A program made the position numbers and the translations under genes. The notes beneath the pieces were generated by a model, which ran no database searches, was not told the origin of the DNA, and was given only the letters and a program-made list of their open reading frames with translations. From the NCBI RefSeq assembly GCF_034627025.1, contig NZ_CP141048.1, positions 3,882,001 to 3,946,000 on the forward strand: DNA of 64,000 bases, read 5' to 3'. The stretch comes from Microvirga lotononidis (GTDB lineage Bacteria; Pseudomonadota; Alphaproteobacteria; Rhizobiales; Beijerinckiaceae). Below, in pieces: positions 9,329 through 17,994 of the stretch (position 1 is its first letter; the number at the start of each line of letters is the position of its first letter).

Positions 9329-9703
9329 TCATGCCTTCGGCGGCATCAGGTCCTCGACGTCGTCGGAACCCGGTACGTCCCTGTTGCCCTCCGTCCGATC
9401 GCGGTAGAGGGACGCCCTCGCGAGCAGCATCAGCGTCACCGGCGTGGTCAGCGTGACGAAGGCGGCGATCAGGATCTCGTGGATGACGAGCTTTCCTTCA
9501 AGGACGCTGAAGCACAGGGCGGACGCGGCCAGGATGCAGCCCATCCCGAAGGTCGTGCCGAGCGTCGGGGCGTGGACCCTCGCATAGAAGGTGCCGAGCC
9601 GCAGGAGCCCGACCGATCCGATCAGGGTGACGGCCGCGCCGAGCAGGACGAGGATGGCCGCCGGCAGGGCGGCCCAGGCCGGAAGTTCGCTCGCCATGCT
9701 CAT
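9329..9703 (-). CDS. phaG: Monovalent cation/H+ antiporter subunit G
   Basis: 124 residues and three predicted membrane helices ('LPAAILVLLGAAVTLIGSVG', 'FGMGCILAASALCFSV' and 'ILIAAFVTLTTPVTLMLLA'). The conserved MnhG/PhaG stretch 'GLLRLGTFYARVHAPTLGTT' is present. This is the last gene of the six-gene Mrp group 2 (Pha) operon. The start ATG (9701-9703) overlaps the stop of phaF in an ATGA. All subunits are needed for a working complex in characterised Mrp systems. The cytoplasmic tail is acidic and short. Confidence 0.92.
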   Translation of the reverse strand: MSMASELPAWAALPAAILVLLGAAVTLIGSVGLLRLGTFYARVHAPTLGTTFGMGCILAASALCFSVLEGKLVIHEILIAAFVTLTTPVTLMLLARASLYRDRTEGNRDVPGSDDVEDLMPPKA

Positions 9704-9981
9704 TCGATCACCTCTCCGCGCATGAGGAACTTGGCGAGCGCCACGGTCGCGACGAAACCGAGAAGCCCGATGATCAGCGCCGCCTCGAAATACAGGCTGC
9801 TGCCGGCGCGGATGCCGAAGGTGACGAGCAGCAGCATCGCGTTCACGTAGAGCGTATCCAGGCCGAGGATCCTGTCCTGGGCGCGGGGTCCCACGACGAG
9901 GCGGTAGGTGGCGCAGCACATGGCGAGACCGAGCAGGAGCTGCGCGCCCGTGACGGCCCATGCGAGGATGAGGGCGCTCAT
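9700..9981 (-). CDS. phaF: Monovalent cation/H+ antiporter subunit F
   Basis: 93 residues and three membrane helices, with the MrpF hallmark 'YRLVVGPRAQDRILGLDTLYV' region (loop with R-P-x-x-x-D-R) and a C-terminal helix ending 'AKFLMRGEVIE'. It is translationally coupled to phaE upstream and phaG downstream by 4-bp ATGA overlaps. In Mrp complexes MrpF forms part of the membrane core between the MrpA and MrpD modules. The length is typical. Confidence 0.92.
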   Translation of the reverse strand: MSALILAWAVTGAQLLLGLAMCCATYRLVVGPRAQDRILGLDTLYVNAMLLLVTFGIRAGSSLYFEAALIIGLLGFVATVALAKFLMRGEVIE

Positions 9982-10466
9982 TCGAAGATCTCCATCAGCA
10001 GCCGCTCGTAGCGGTCCTTGATGAGGCGGATCCAGGCCGTCTCGTCGACCAGATCCAGCACGTGCAGCAACAGGGTGCCCTTGGCGGTGTCGTAGTTCAC
10101 CCAGATCGTTCCGGGGGTGGACGTGATGATGATGGACAGCACCGCAAGACCGTGCCGGCTGCGCATGTCGAGGGGGATCGTCAGGAAGCCGGCGTTCACG
10201 CCGGGCTGGCGCGAGCGCACGATGATCCGGCCGACGGCGAGGTTCGACCGCAGGATGTCGACGAAAACCATCCCGGCAAGCCGCAGGGCCGCTCCGGGAC
10301 GGCGGATGCGCGGCTTCTCGGGCCGCAGGGCCGCCATGGCCCAGGCCCCGAGAACGGCCAGGACGGCGCCGAGGACGATCTGGCCGGGCGAAACGCTCTG
10401 GTTGAGCAGGAGCCACAGGCCGAGCAGGGCGGCCGACAGGAGCGGGTAGGGCAGGAACCAGCTCAT
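9978..10466 (-). CDS. phaE: Monovalent cation/H+ antiporter subunit E
   Basis: 162 residues, with two or three N-terminal membrane helices and a cytosolic C-terminal domain containing the MrpE signature 'IIITSTPGTIWVNYDTAKG' followed by 'LLHVLDLVDETAWI'. It starts at the ATG whose last base overlaps the phaD stop (ATGA) and ends overlapping phaF. MrpE is thought to help assembly or stabilise the complex rather than carry ions. Nothing is missing relative to the family. Confidence 0.92.
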   Translation of the reverse strand: MSWFLPYPLLSAALLGLWLLLNQSVSPGQIVLGAVLAVLGAWAMAALRPEKPRIRRPGAALRLAGMVFVDILRSNLAVGRIIVRSRQPGVNAGFLTIPLDMRSRHGLAVLSIIITSTPGTIWVNYDTAKGTLLLHVLDLVDETAWIRLIKDRYERLLMEIFE

Positions 10467-12082
10467 GGGCGGGTCTCCTCGACGCCCTCGCCGGCGCGCG
10501 GTGCGGCGAGCACGCCCGCCACGTAGCCCTGGGGCGCCTGCAGGGCCTGCGCGGTCGCCTCCATGTAGCGCATGGCCGGGCCGCCCCCGACGGTGAGGCC
10601 GAGGGCGAGCAGCAGGAGCGCGACGACGGGCGTCATCTCGATGATCCGCACCCGGGGAACGCTGTCGCTCATGCGCGCCCAGAACGACGTGATGCCGCTT
10701 CGCGTCATGGCGATCAGCGTCGCCAGTCCCGACACCGTCAGGAGGGCGATCAGCACCCAGGCCGAGACCGGCACCGCCGCGCCGTTCGTCTTCAGCATGG
10801 CGGCCATCATGCCGAACTTGGCGACGAAGCCGGACAAGGGCGGCAGGCCCGCCAGAAGAAGCGCGCAGGCGATGAAGCTGCCGCCCAGGAGCGCGATGGT
10901 CGCCGGGATGGCCACGCCGATCTCCTCCTCGGGGTCGTCGTCGGTATCGCCATAGGCCTCCATGGTGACGGCCAGCACGTCGGCGCCTGGATCGCGCAGG
11001 CGCTCGACCAGCTCGACGAGCAGGAAGAGGGCCGCGATGCCCAGGGTGGAGCTGACGAGATAGAACAGGGCCGAGCCGATGACGGAGCCGTTCCCGATGC
11101 CGATGGCGGCCACCAGGGTTCCGGATGAGACGAGGACGCTGCAGCCCGCGAGCCGCGGCAGGGATTGCGAGGCGAGCACGCCGACCATGCCGAACACGAT
11201 GGTCAGCATGCCGCCGATGAGGAGCCAGTCTCCGCCGAACCCGGCGAGAGGACCGGCCCCGGGACCGAAGACCAGGCTCCACAGGCGCAGGATGACATAG
11301 ACACCGAGCTTGCTCATGATCGCGAACATGGCGGCGGCCGGCGCGGAGGCGGCGGCATAGGTGGTCGGGAGCCAGAAATTCAGCGGCCAGGTGCCGGCCT
11401 TCATCAGGAAGGCGGTGCCGAGGATCGCCGCGGCGGCGGCCAGGAGAGCCGCGTCTCCCGGCGCGAGGCCGGGAACGCGGCTCGCCAGATCCGCCATGTT
11501 GAGGGTGCCGGTGATGCCATAGGCAAGACTCGCACCGATCAGGAAGAGCAGGGATGCCGTGAGATTGATGGCGATGTAGGCAAGGCCCGCGCGCACGCGC
11601 GCCTTCCCGTCCCCGTGCAGGACAAGACCATAGGACGCGGCGAGCAGGACCTCGAAGAACACGAACAGGTTGAACAGGTCGCCGGTCAGGAAGGCGCCGT
11701 TGAGGCCCATGAGCTGGATCTGGAAGATCGTGTGGAAGCGCGGTCCCGCGCGGTGCCAGCGCGCCAGCGCATACAACAGCGACGCGATGCCGAGCACGCT
11801 CGTCAGCACGAGCATGAGCGCGGCGAGGCGGTCGAGCACCAGCACGATGCCGAACGGGGCCGGCCAGTTCCCGAGCTGGTAGGTCCGGACGCCGGATCCC
11901 GGAGCCATCTCGTCCGCCTGCTGCAGCAGGAAGATGGAAACGACGAGCAGGATCACCGTCGTGGCGATGCCGATTCCGCCCTTGAGGGCGCGGCGACGCT
12001 CCTCGAGGAGCAGCATCAGCGCTCCGGAGACGAGCGGCAGCACGATCGGCACGATGATCAGGTGGTCGATCATGTCCTTCAT
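10463..12082 (-). CDS. phaD: Monovalent cation/H+ antiporter subunit D
   Basis: 539 residues and about 14 membrane helices, homologous to proton-pumping subunits of complex I (NuoM/NuoN type). A membrane glutamate/lysine pattern is present ('FFEVLLAASYGLVLHG' and 'FLMKAGTWPLNFWLPTTYA'). The conserved Lys in 'MKAGTWPLNFWLP' and the Glu of 'FFEVLL' are the expected ion-path residues. The start ATG at 12082 overlaps the phaC stop. Together with PhaA this subunit carries the proton and cation half-channels of the antiporter, which exports Na+ or K+ in exchange for H+ for alkaline and salt tolerance. Confidence 0.93.
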   Translation of the reverse strand: MKDMIDHLIIVPIVLPLVSGALMLLLEERRRALKGGIGIATTVILLVVSIFLLQQADEMAPGSGVRTYQLGNWPAPFGIVLVLDRLAALMLVLTSVLGIASLLYALARWHRAGPRFHTIFQIQLMGLNGAFLTGDLFNLFVFFEVLLAASYGLVLHGDGKARVRAGLAYIAINLTASLLFLIGASLAYGITGTLNMADLASRVPGLAPGDAALLAAAAAILGTAFLMKAGTWPLNFWLPTTYAAASAPAAAMFAIMSKLGVYVILRLWSLVFGPGAGPLAGFGGDWLLIGGMLTIVFGMVGVLASQSLPRLAGCSVLVSSGTLVAAIGIGNGSVIGSALFYLVSSTLGIAALFLLVELVERLRDPGADVLAVTMEAYGDTDDDPEEEIGVAIPATIALLGGSFIACALLLAGLPPLSGFVAKFGMMAAMLKTNGAAVPVSAWVLIALLTVSGLATLIAMTRSGITSFWARMSDSVPRVRIIEMTPVVALLLLALGLTVGGGPAMRYMEATAQALQAPQGYVAGVLAAPRAGEGVEETRP

Positions 12083-12426
12083 CGCACATCCTCCCGACCG
12101 TCGACGTGGTCGGTTCCCGTGAGCCCCCGCGAGGCCAGAAGGACGACGAGAAACAGGGCCGTCATCGCGAAGCTGATGACGATGGCGGTGAGGACCAGTG
12201 CCTGCGGCAACGGATCGGCATAGAGGGCCGGATCGACGGCCTCGGCGCTCTCCAGCACCGGCGGCGCTCCGATGCGAAGCCGGCCCATGCCGAAGATGAA
12301 CAGGTTCACCGCATAGGAGACCAGGGACAGGCCGATGATGACCTGGAATGTGCGGGGGCGCAGCAGCAGCCACACGCCCGAGGCGGTGAGAATGCCGATG
12401 GCAAGGGCGAAGATGAGCTCCATCAT
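12079..12426 (-). CDS. phaC: Monovalent cation/H+ antiporter subunit C
   Basis: 115 residues and three helices, related to NuoK/MrpC: 'GVWLLLRPRTFQVIIGLSLVSYAVNLFIF', here given only by its conserved start and the buried residues G, L, S and N, followed by 'PLPQALVLTAIVISFAMTA', the MrpC signature that includes 'DPLPQALVLTAIVI'. Two ATG codons are adjacent. The first (12426) overlaps the TGA of phaAB as ATGA and is the likely start. In this naming phaC has nothing to do with polyhydroxyalkanoate synthase. Confidence 0.92.
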   Translation of the reverse strand: MMELIFALAIGILTASGVWLLLRPRTFQVIIGLSLVSYAVNLFIFGMGRLRIGAPPVLESAEAVDPALYADPLPQALVLTAIVISFAMTALFLVVLLASRGLTGTDHVDGREDVR

Positions 12427-15359
12427 GCATTCTCCTTCGTTAGGCCGGACGGCGCGGTCGGGACGGGCGGCCGGGCGGCTCGCGGGACGCGGAGCGACTG
12501 GTGCGCCAAGGCGATCAGGATGAGCACCGTGGCGCCGACCACGACCGCGAAGACGCCGAGATCGAACAGGAGCGCGGAGGCGGCGGGGACCTTCCCGATC
12601 ACCGGCAGGTCCAGGTACTGGAAATGCGACGTCAGGAACGGATAGCCGAAGAGCAGGGCGCCGAGGCCCGTGAAGGCCGCGCAGAGCAGGCCGAAGCCCA
12701 TCCACCGGATCGGCAGGATCCTGAGCCGCGCCTCGAGCCACCGGGTGCCTCCCGCCATGTATTGCAGGATCAGCGCGATCGACATCGTGACGCCGGCCGC
12801 GAAGCCTCCACCCGGCAGGTCGTGGCCGCGCAGGAAGAGATAGATCGCGACGATGCCGATGACGGGAAACAGCCACTGCATGATGATCGACGGGATCGTC
12901 AGGTAATCGGCCAGGGTGTCGCCGACGGACCGGTCGGGCCTTGCGATGTCGTAGGCGTCCTGGACCTGCTGCTGCTCCGGCGCCTCGACGCTTTCCGGCG
13001 CAGGGCGGAACCGACGCAGCAGCGAGAAGACGGTGACCGCGACGACCGCCAGCACGACGATCTCCCCGAAGGTGTCGAAGCCGCGGAAATCGACCAGGAT
13101 GACGTTGACGATGTTGCGCCCGCCTCCCTCCGCATAGGCGTTCTCGACGAAGTAGCGCGAGACCGTGTCGGGGAGCGGCCGCGTGAGCATCGCGTAGGCG
13201 ACCAGCGACATGCCCGCGCCGGCCGCGACGGCCAGCATCAGGTCCCGGGCGCGGCGCACCCTCGCGCGGATCCCCATCGACAGATCGTCGCCCGCCGTCT
13301 CGATCCGCTTCGGCAGCCAACGCAGGCCGAGAAGGATCAGCACCGTCGTGACGATCTCGACGAGGAGCTGCGTGATGGCGAGGTCGGGGGCCGAGAACCA
13401 CACGAAGGTGATGCAGGTGACGAGACCCGCGCCGCCCACGAGCACCAGGGCCGCGAGACGATGGAACTTGGCCTGATGGGCGGCCCCGATGGCGCAGAGG
13501 CCGCCGACGACCCAGAGCAGGAGAAAGGCAGGGTCGAAGGCGAGGTCCGGCCGTGACCCGACCTCGAGCCCGTGCCGGTAGAGCGGCCACAGGGCCGCCA
13601 AGACCGCGAAGGCGACCAGCAGACGCAATTGCGGCTGGAGGCGCTGGGTGGCGAACAGGCGCTCCAGCGACCGCGCCCACCGCCACGACACCTCGACGAG
13701 CACGCGCTCGAAGATGCGCTGTCCCTTGAGGCGACGTATCAGGGGCGGGCCTTCGATGCCCTTGGCGAGATATCCCTGCAGCAGCCAGTACAGGATCAGG
13801 CCGCCGGCCAGGGCGATCACGCTCATGAGCAGGGGCTCGTTGAAGCCGTGCCAGACGGCAAGGCTGTAATACGGGGTCTCAGGCCCCAGGACCGCCCAAA
13901 CGGCCGCCGCGAGGAACGGCTTGATGGTCATGGCCGGAAGAATGCCGACGAGCAGGCACACCAGGACCAAAAGCTCGATGGGGAAGCGCATCCAGTGCGG
14001 CGGCTCGTGCGGGATGCGCGGCAGGTCTGTCGGCGGTGGGCCGAAGAACACGCCGTGGATGAAGCGCAGGGAATAGGCGACGCTGAAGGCACTCGCCAGC
14101 ATGGCGAAGTAGGGCAGGGAATCGTCCAGCAGCGAATCCACGTGGGACTCGGCTGCTTCGGCGAAGAACATCTCCTTCGACAGGAAGCCGTTGAGGAGCG
14201 GCACGCCGGCCATGGCGGCGGCCGCGACCATCGCGAGGGTCGCGGTGATCGGCATGAACCGGAACAGGCCGCTCAGGCGCCTGATGTCGCGGGTGCCGGT
14301 CTCGTGGTCGATGATGCCGGCGGCCATGAAGAGCGAGGCCTTGAAGGTCGCATGGTTCATGGTGTGGAAGATGGCGGCGACCGCCGCGAGCGGGCTGCCG
14401 AGGCCGAGGAGCAGGGTGATCAGGCCGAGATGGCTGATGGTGGAATAGGCCAGCAATCCTTTCAGATCCTGCTGGAAGATGGCCGAGTATGCTCCGAGCA
14501 GCAGCGTGCTGAGGCCCGCCGTGACGACGATGTAGAACCAGGCTTCCGTGCCGGACAGCACCGGCCAGAGAAGGGTGAGCAGGAACACGCCCGCCTTCAC
14601 CATCGTTGCGGAGTGGAGATAGGCCGAGACCGGCGTCGGCGCCGCCATGGCGTGGGGCAGCCAGAAGTGGAACGGGAACTGGGCGCTCTTCGTGAGCGCT
14701 CCCAGCAGCACCAGGATCAGGGTCGGAAGATAGAGGCTGCTGGCGCGGACCTGATCGCCGGAGGCGAGCACCTTGTCGAGATCGTAGCTGCCCGCGATGT
14801 GGCCGAGCAGAAGGACGCCGACGAGCAGGCACAGGCCACCCGTGGCCGTGACGGTGAGCGCCATGCGCGCCCCGTCGCGCGCGCTGGCATTGTGATGCCA
14901 GTAGCCGATCAGCAGGAACGAGAAGAGGCTGGTCAGCTCCCAGAAGAAGACGAGCTGGATCAGGTTGCCCGAGAGCACGATGCCCAGCATGGCGCCCATG
15001 AACGCGAGCAGGAACGCGAAGAAGCGCGGCACCGGATCGGCCGGGGACATGTAGTAGCGCGCGTAGAGCGCCACCAGGAAGCCGATGCTGGTCACCAGCA
15101 TGGAAAACAGCCAGGTGAAGCCGTCCATCCTCAGGCTGAAGTCCAGCCCCAGGCTCGGTATCCAGGGGATGATGGCGTGCAGAACTCCGCCGCGGCCGAC
15201 CGCAGGATATTGGAAGGCCGTCAGGATCGCACCGAAGAGCGCCACGGCGCCGGCCAGAAAGGCCGCACCGTTACGCGCATCCTGGCGCAGGAAGGTGGCA
15301 ACGAGGCTCCCGATGAAAGGAAGGGCGACGATGGCCAGGAGGGGCAGGCCACTGGACAT
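12423..15359 (-). CDS. phaAB: Monovalent cation/H+ antiporter subunit A, fused PhaA-PhaB
   Basis: 978 residues. The first 780 or so are the MrpA/NuoL-like channel with about 20 helices, including 'FFWELTSLFSFLLIGYWH' and 'KSAQFPFHFWLPHAMAAPTP', which contain the conserved Glu and Lys of the ion path. The remaining 200 form an MnhB domain ('IPSIIMQWLFPVIGIVAIYL', 'GHDLPGGGFAAG' and 'LFGYPFLTSHF'), so A and B are one polypeptide, as in the pha operons of rhizobia. I chose the ATG at 15359, which has GGAAGGAGA upstream. It is the first gene of the operon and drives translation of all six through chained ATGA overlaps. Confidence 0.93.
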   Translation of the reverse strand: MSSGLPLLAIVALPFIGSLVATFLRQDARNGAAFLAGAVALFGAILTAFQYPAVGRGGVLHAIIPWIPSLGLDFSLRMDGFTWLFSMLVTSIGFLVALYARYYMSPADPVPRFFAFLLAFMGAMLGIVLSGNLIQLVFFWELTSLFSFLLIGYWHHNASARDGARMALTVTATGGLCLLVGVLLLGHIAGSYDLDKVLASGDQVRASSLYLPTLILVLLGALTKSAQFPFHFWLPHAMAAPTPVSAYLHSATMVKAGVFLLTLLWPVLSGTEAWFYIVVTAGLSTLLLGAYSAIFQQDLKGLLAYSTISHLGLITLLLGLGSPLAAVAAIFHTMNHATFKASLFMAAGIIDHETGTRDIRRLSGLFRFMPITATLAMVAAAAMAGVPLLNGFLSKEMFFAEAAESHVDSLLDDSLPYFAMLASAFSVAYSLRFIHGVFFGPPPTDLPRIPHEPPHWMRFPIELLVLVCLLVGILPAMTIKPFLAAAVWAVLGPETPYYSLAVWHGFNEPLLMSVIALAGGLILYWLLQGYLAKGIEGPPLIRRLKGQRIFERVLVEVSWRWARSLERLFATQRLQPQLRLLVAFAVLAALWPLYRHGLEVGSRPDLAFDPAFLLLWVVGGLCAIGAAHQAKFHRLAALVLVGGAGLVTCITFVWFSAPDLAITQLLVEIVTTVLILLGLRWLPKRIETAGDDLSMGIRARVRRARDLMLAVAAGAGMSLVAYAMLTRPLPDTVSRYFVENAYAEGGGRNIVNVILVDFRGFDTFGEIVVLAVVAVTVFSLLRRFRPAPESVEAPEQQQVQDAYDIARPDRSVGDTLADYLTIPSIIMQWLFPVIGIVAIYLFLRGHDLPGGGFAAGVTMSIALILQYMAGGTRWLEARLRILPIRWMGFGLLCAAFTGLGALLFGYPFLTSHFQYLDLPVIGKVPAASALLFDLGVFAVVVGATVLILIALAHQSLRVPRAARPPVPTAPSGLTKENA

Positions 15360-15732
15360 GGATTGAGCGATCTCCTTCCGGGTGGGGAGCGGGGCAAAAA
15401 CTCCGACTTTTGCGCGATATCGCCCAATATGGTTGACATAGCGGCCGGGTTGCAAGAGCTTTGCTAAAAAAAGTGACGGTCGGGCGAAGGCATGAAGCCG
15501 CCTTTCCCGAAACATGGCGCTCGACCTTATATGGTGCAGAGTTCGTTCGAGCCGGACACCTTTTCGCGATTTTGTCCCGTGTCGTTCCGATTTGACGCAG
15601 GCGATGCACGCTCTCTTGACTGGTGCATCGCGCGTGGTGTCGGCGCTCCGTTGCCTGCCGCATTTCCGACAGCCGGCGCTCGCATGATGGCTGCCCAGGT
15701 TGCGCGAGCCCGTCTCGCATCGGAGGTGCAGC
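15360..15732. promoter_or_regulatory. 373-bp divergent intergenic region between phaAB and the patatin gene
   Basis: It holds the start signals of two opposed units. Close to phaAB are a strong ribosome site (GGAAGGAGA read on the minus strand) and a perfect 10-bp palindrome GCGATATCGC at 15414-15423. A TTGACA lies at 15433-15438 on the plus strand, but no good -10 follows at 16-18 bp. On the plus side GGAGGT at 15722-15727 serves the patatin gene. No credible ORF is present. Confidence 0.4.
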
Positions 15733-16752
15733 ATGAAACGGAGTCCGGTCCTGGTGGATCTGGCCCTTCAGGGCGGAGGATCTCACGGCGCCTTCACCTG
15801 GGGCGTGCTGGACCGGCTTCTCGAAGAGTCCTGGCTTCACATCACGGGTATTTCAGGCACATCGGCCGGCGCGATGAACGCCGCGGTCCTGGCGGATGGC
15901 TGGCTCGAAGGCGGCGCGGAGGGGGCACGCGATGCCCTCGACCGGTATTGGGATCGCGTGTCGCGGGCCGCGGCCTTCAGTCCCTTGCAGCGGTCTCCCC
16001 TGGACCGGCTCATGGGCCGGTGGACCCTCGACACGTCCCCGGCCTATGTGGCGATGGACTTGGCCTCGCGGCTTCTCGCTCCCTCCGACCTCAACCCGTC
16101 CGGGTTCAATCCCCTGCGTCGGATCCTGGCCGAGAGCATCGATTTCGAACGCCTGGTCGCGTCCCCGATCCAGCTGTTCGTCACGGCGACGAGCGTGCGA
16201 ACGGGACGCGGCCGCATCTTCCGCAATGGCGAAATCACACCCGATGTCCTCCTGGCCTCCGCCTGCCTGCCGACGATGTTCGCGGCCATCGAGATCGACG
16301 GCGAGCTTTATTGGGACGGCGGTTACGTGGGCAATCCCACCATCACGCCGCTGGTCCGCGAGACGGATGCGCACGACACCATCCTGGTTCAGATCAATCC
16401 GCCCGAGCGCAAGGAAATGCCTCGAACGGCGTCCGACATCCTCAATCGCCTCAACGAGATTTCCTTCAACTCTCCCCTGATGAAGGAACTCCGGATGATC
16501 GCCCTGCTGCGCCAGGTGGCGGATCCCGGAACCGGCGAGGGCGCGCGCTGGGCCCGCATGCGCACGCACCGGATCCGGAGCGACATGCTGGCCGAGTTCG
16601 GCGCCTCGTCGAAGCTCAATGGCGAGCGCGAATTCGTGTTGATGCTGCGGAATGAGGGACGACGCGCCGCGAGTGAGTTCCTGGACACGCGTGCCGACGA
16701 CCTGGGCGAGCGCTCGACAGCCGATCTGGATGTCCTGCTGGCGGAGTGCTGA
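15733..16752 (+). CDS. Patatin-like phospholipase (RssA-type)
   Basis: 339 residues. It has the three landmarks of bacterial patatins: the oxyanion loop 'GGGSHG' (residues 14-19), the nucleophile elbow 'GTSAG' with Ser44, and the catalytic Asp in 'WDGGYVGN' (Asp195). This Ser-Asp dyad hydrolyses acyl esters of phospholipids or storage polymers. No signal peptide or membrane helix is evident, so the protein is cytosolic or peripheral. The ATG at 15733 follows GGAGGT with good spacing. The neighbours give no pathway; the next gene is 138 bp downstream and may be co-transcribed. The family is often loosely annotated as a depolymerase or esterase, so the substrate is unknown. Confidence 0.9.
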   Translation: MKRSPVLVDLALQGGGSHGAFTWGVLDRLLEESWLHITGISGTSAGAMNAAVLADGWLEGGAEGARDALDRYWDRVSRAAAFSPLQRSPLDRLMGRWTLDTSPAYVAMDLASRLLAPSDLNPSGFNPLRRILAESIDFERLVASPIQLFVTATSVRTGRGRIFRNGEITPDVLLASACLPTMFAAIEIDGELYWDGGYVGNPTITPLVRETDAHDTILVQINPPERKEMPRTASDILNRLNEISFNSPLMKELRMIALLRQVADPGTGEGARWARMRTHRIRSDMLAEFGASSKLNGEREFVLMLRNEGRRAASEFLDTRADDLGERSTADLDVLLAEC

Positions 16753-16890
16753 ATCGCGCGGATCCCATCCAGCCATGAGCGGAACTTGAGTTGCCGATGG
16801 GATCGGGACATCTTCCTATCGGCAAACGAGGACCACACGCGACGTCCTTTGCACGCGACGCGGCGCCACCGACCAAGGGAGAAGGACGAT

Positions 16891-17994
16891 ATGAATCGGC
16901 TGCAGGCTCCCGCGGAATCATCGCATGGCGTCCCTCTTCATCGGTCGTCGATGCATTGGCCGTTGATCACCCTCGTGGTCCTGGCTCTTCTCGGTGCGAT
17001 CTATGTGGCCGAGGCCGTGATTGCTCCATTCGCCTTTGCGCTGTTCCTGATCGCGCTCGTCTGGCCCCTACAGTTCCGGCTTCAGGCCTATATTCCGCGC
17101 CTCGTCGCCCTGGCCGTCAGCATCCTGCTGGTCGTGGTCGCGTTCAGCGGCTTCGCCTCTCTCATCGTCTGGTCCTTCGGACGCGTCGGGCGGTGGATCC
17201 TGTCCAACCTGGGCCGCTTCCAGGAGCTTTACAACCAGATGTCGTTCTGGCTCGAGGAAAGAGGGGTCGCCGTGGCGAGTCTCTGGGCCGATCACTTCAA
17301 CATCGGCTGGCTCGTCGGCCTGACGCAGAAGCTTACCAGCCAGGTGAACACCACCCTGAGCTTCTGGCTCGTCGTTCTCGTCTACGTGATCCTCGGCCTC
17401 CTGGAGGTCGAGGCGACGGCCAGGAAAGTCAATGCTCTCCCGAACCGCCGCATCGCGCGGGTCCTGCTCGCCGGAAGCGCGGAAACCGGCGTGAAGATCC
17501 GGCGCTACATGGTGGTCCGGACCCTGATGAGCATTCTCACGGGTGCGCTCGTCTGGGCCTTCGCGGTGCTGTTCGGGCTGCCGCTCGCTCAGGAATGGGG
17601 CGTGATCGCCTTCACGCTGAACTACATCCCGTTCATCGGCCCGTTCATCGCGACGCTGTTTCCGACCCTGCTCGCCATGGTCGAGTTCGACACGTGGCAG
17701 GCGGTCATCGTCGTCTTCGCCTGCCTGAACGTCATTCAGTTCGTCGTCGGGAGCTATATCGAGCCGCGCCTGTCGGGCAGCGTTCTCGCCATGTCTCCCT
17801 CCGTGGTGCTGTTCTCCATCTTCCTCTGGACATTCCTCTGGGGGATCCCGGGAACCTTCATCGGCCTGCCGATCACGATCGCCGTTCTCACCTTCTGTGC
17901 CCAGGATCCGGCGACCCGGTGGCTGGCGATGCTGCTCGGTCCGCCGGAGGAAACGGATCCGCCCATTCCGGACCGGACCCGTCGGGAAGCCTGA
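16891..17994 (+). CDS. AI-2E / PerM family membrane transporter
   Basis: 367 residues and about eight membrane helices. It shows the typical PerM/UPF0118 layout: an N-terminal helix pair, a soluble middle segment (about 90-160), and C-terminal helices with 'LPLAQEWGVIAFTLNYIPFIG', represented by the family signature N-Y-I-P-F-I-G-P, and the late 'GSYIEPRLSGSVLAMSP'. Members have been implicated in autoinducer-2 export or Na+/H+ exchange, and the substrate here cannot be told. The start has GGGAGAAGGA upstream. Its last 107 bp are overlapped tail-to-tail by the metallophosphoesterase gene on the other strand. Confidence 0.88.
   Translation: MNRLQAPAESSHGVPLHRSSMHWPLITLVVLALLGAIYVAEAVIAPFAFALFLIALVWPLQFRLQAYIPRLVALAVSILLVVVAFSGFASLIVWSFGRVGRWILSNLGRFQELYNQMSFWLEERGVAVASLWADHFNIGWLVGLTQKLTSQVNTTLSFWLVVLVYVILGLLEVEATARKVNALPNRRIARVLLAGSAETGVKIRRYMVVRTLMSILTGALVWAFAVLFGLPLAQEWGVIAFTLNYIPFIGPFIATLFPTLLAMVEFDTWQAVIVVFACLNVIQFVVGSYIEPRLSGSVLAMSPSVVLFSIFLWTFLWGIPGTFIGLPITIAVLTFCAQDPATRWLAMLLGPPEETDPPIPDRTRREA

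Noticed and set aside
12079..12426. Polyhydroxyalkanoate synthase by name similarity (phaC)
   Set aside because: The 115-residue three-helix product is an MrpC/NuoK-like antiporter subunit, not a PHA synthase.
13572..15467. 631-codon plus-strand frame opposite phaAB
   Set aside because: Gln/Glu/Arg/His-rich composition and no motif; shadow of the membrane protein codons.
15433..15470. Sigma-70 promoter starting with TTGACA before the patatin gene
   Set aside because: No convincing -10 box at 16-18 bp, so not called as a promoter.
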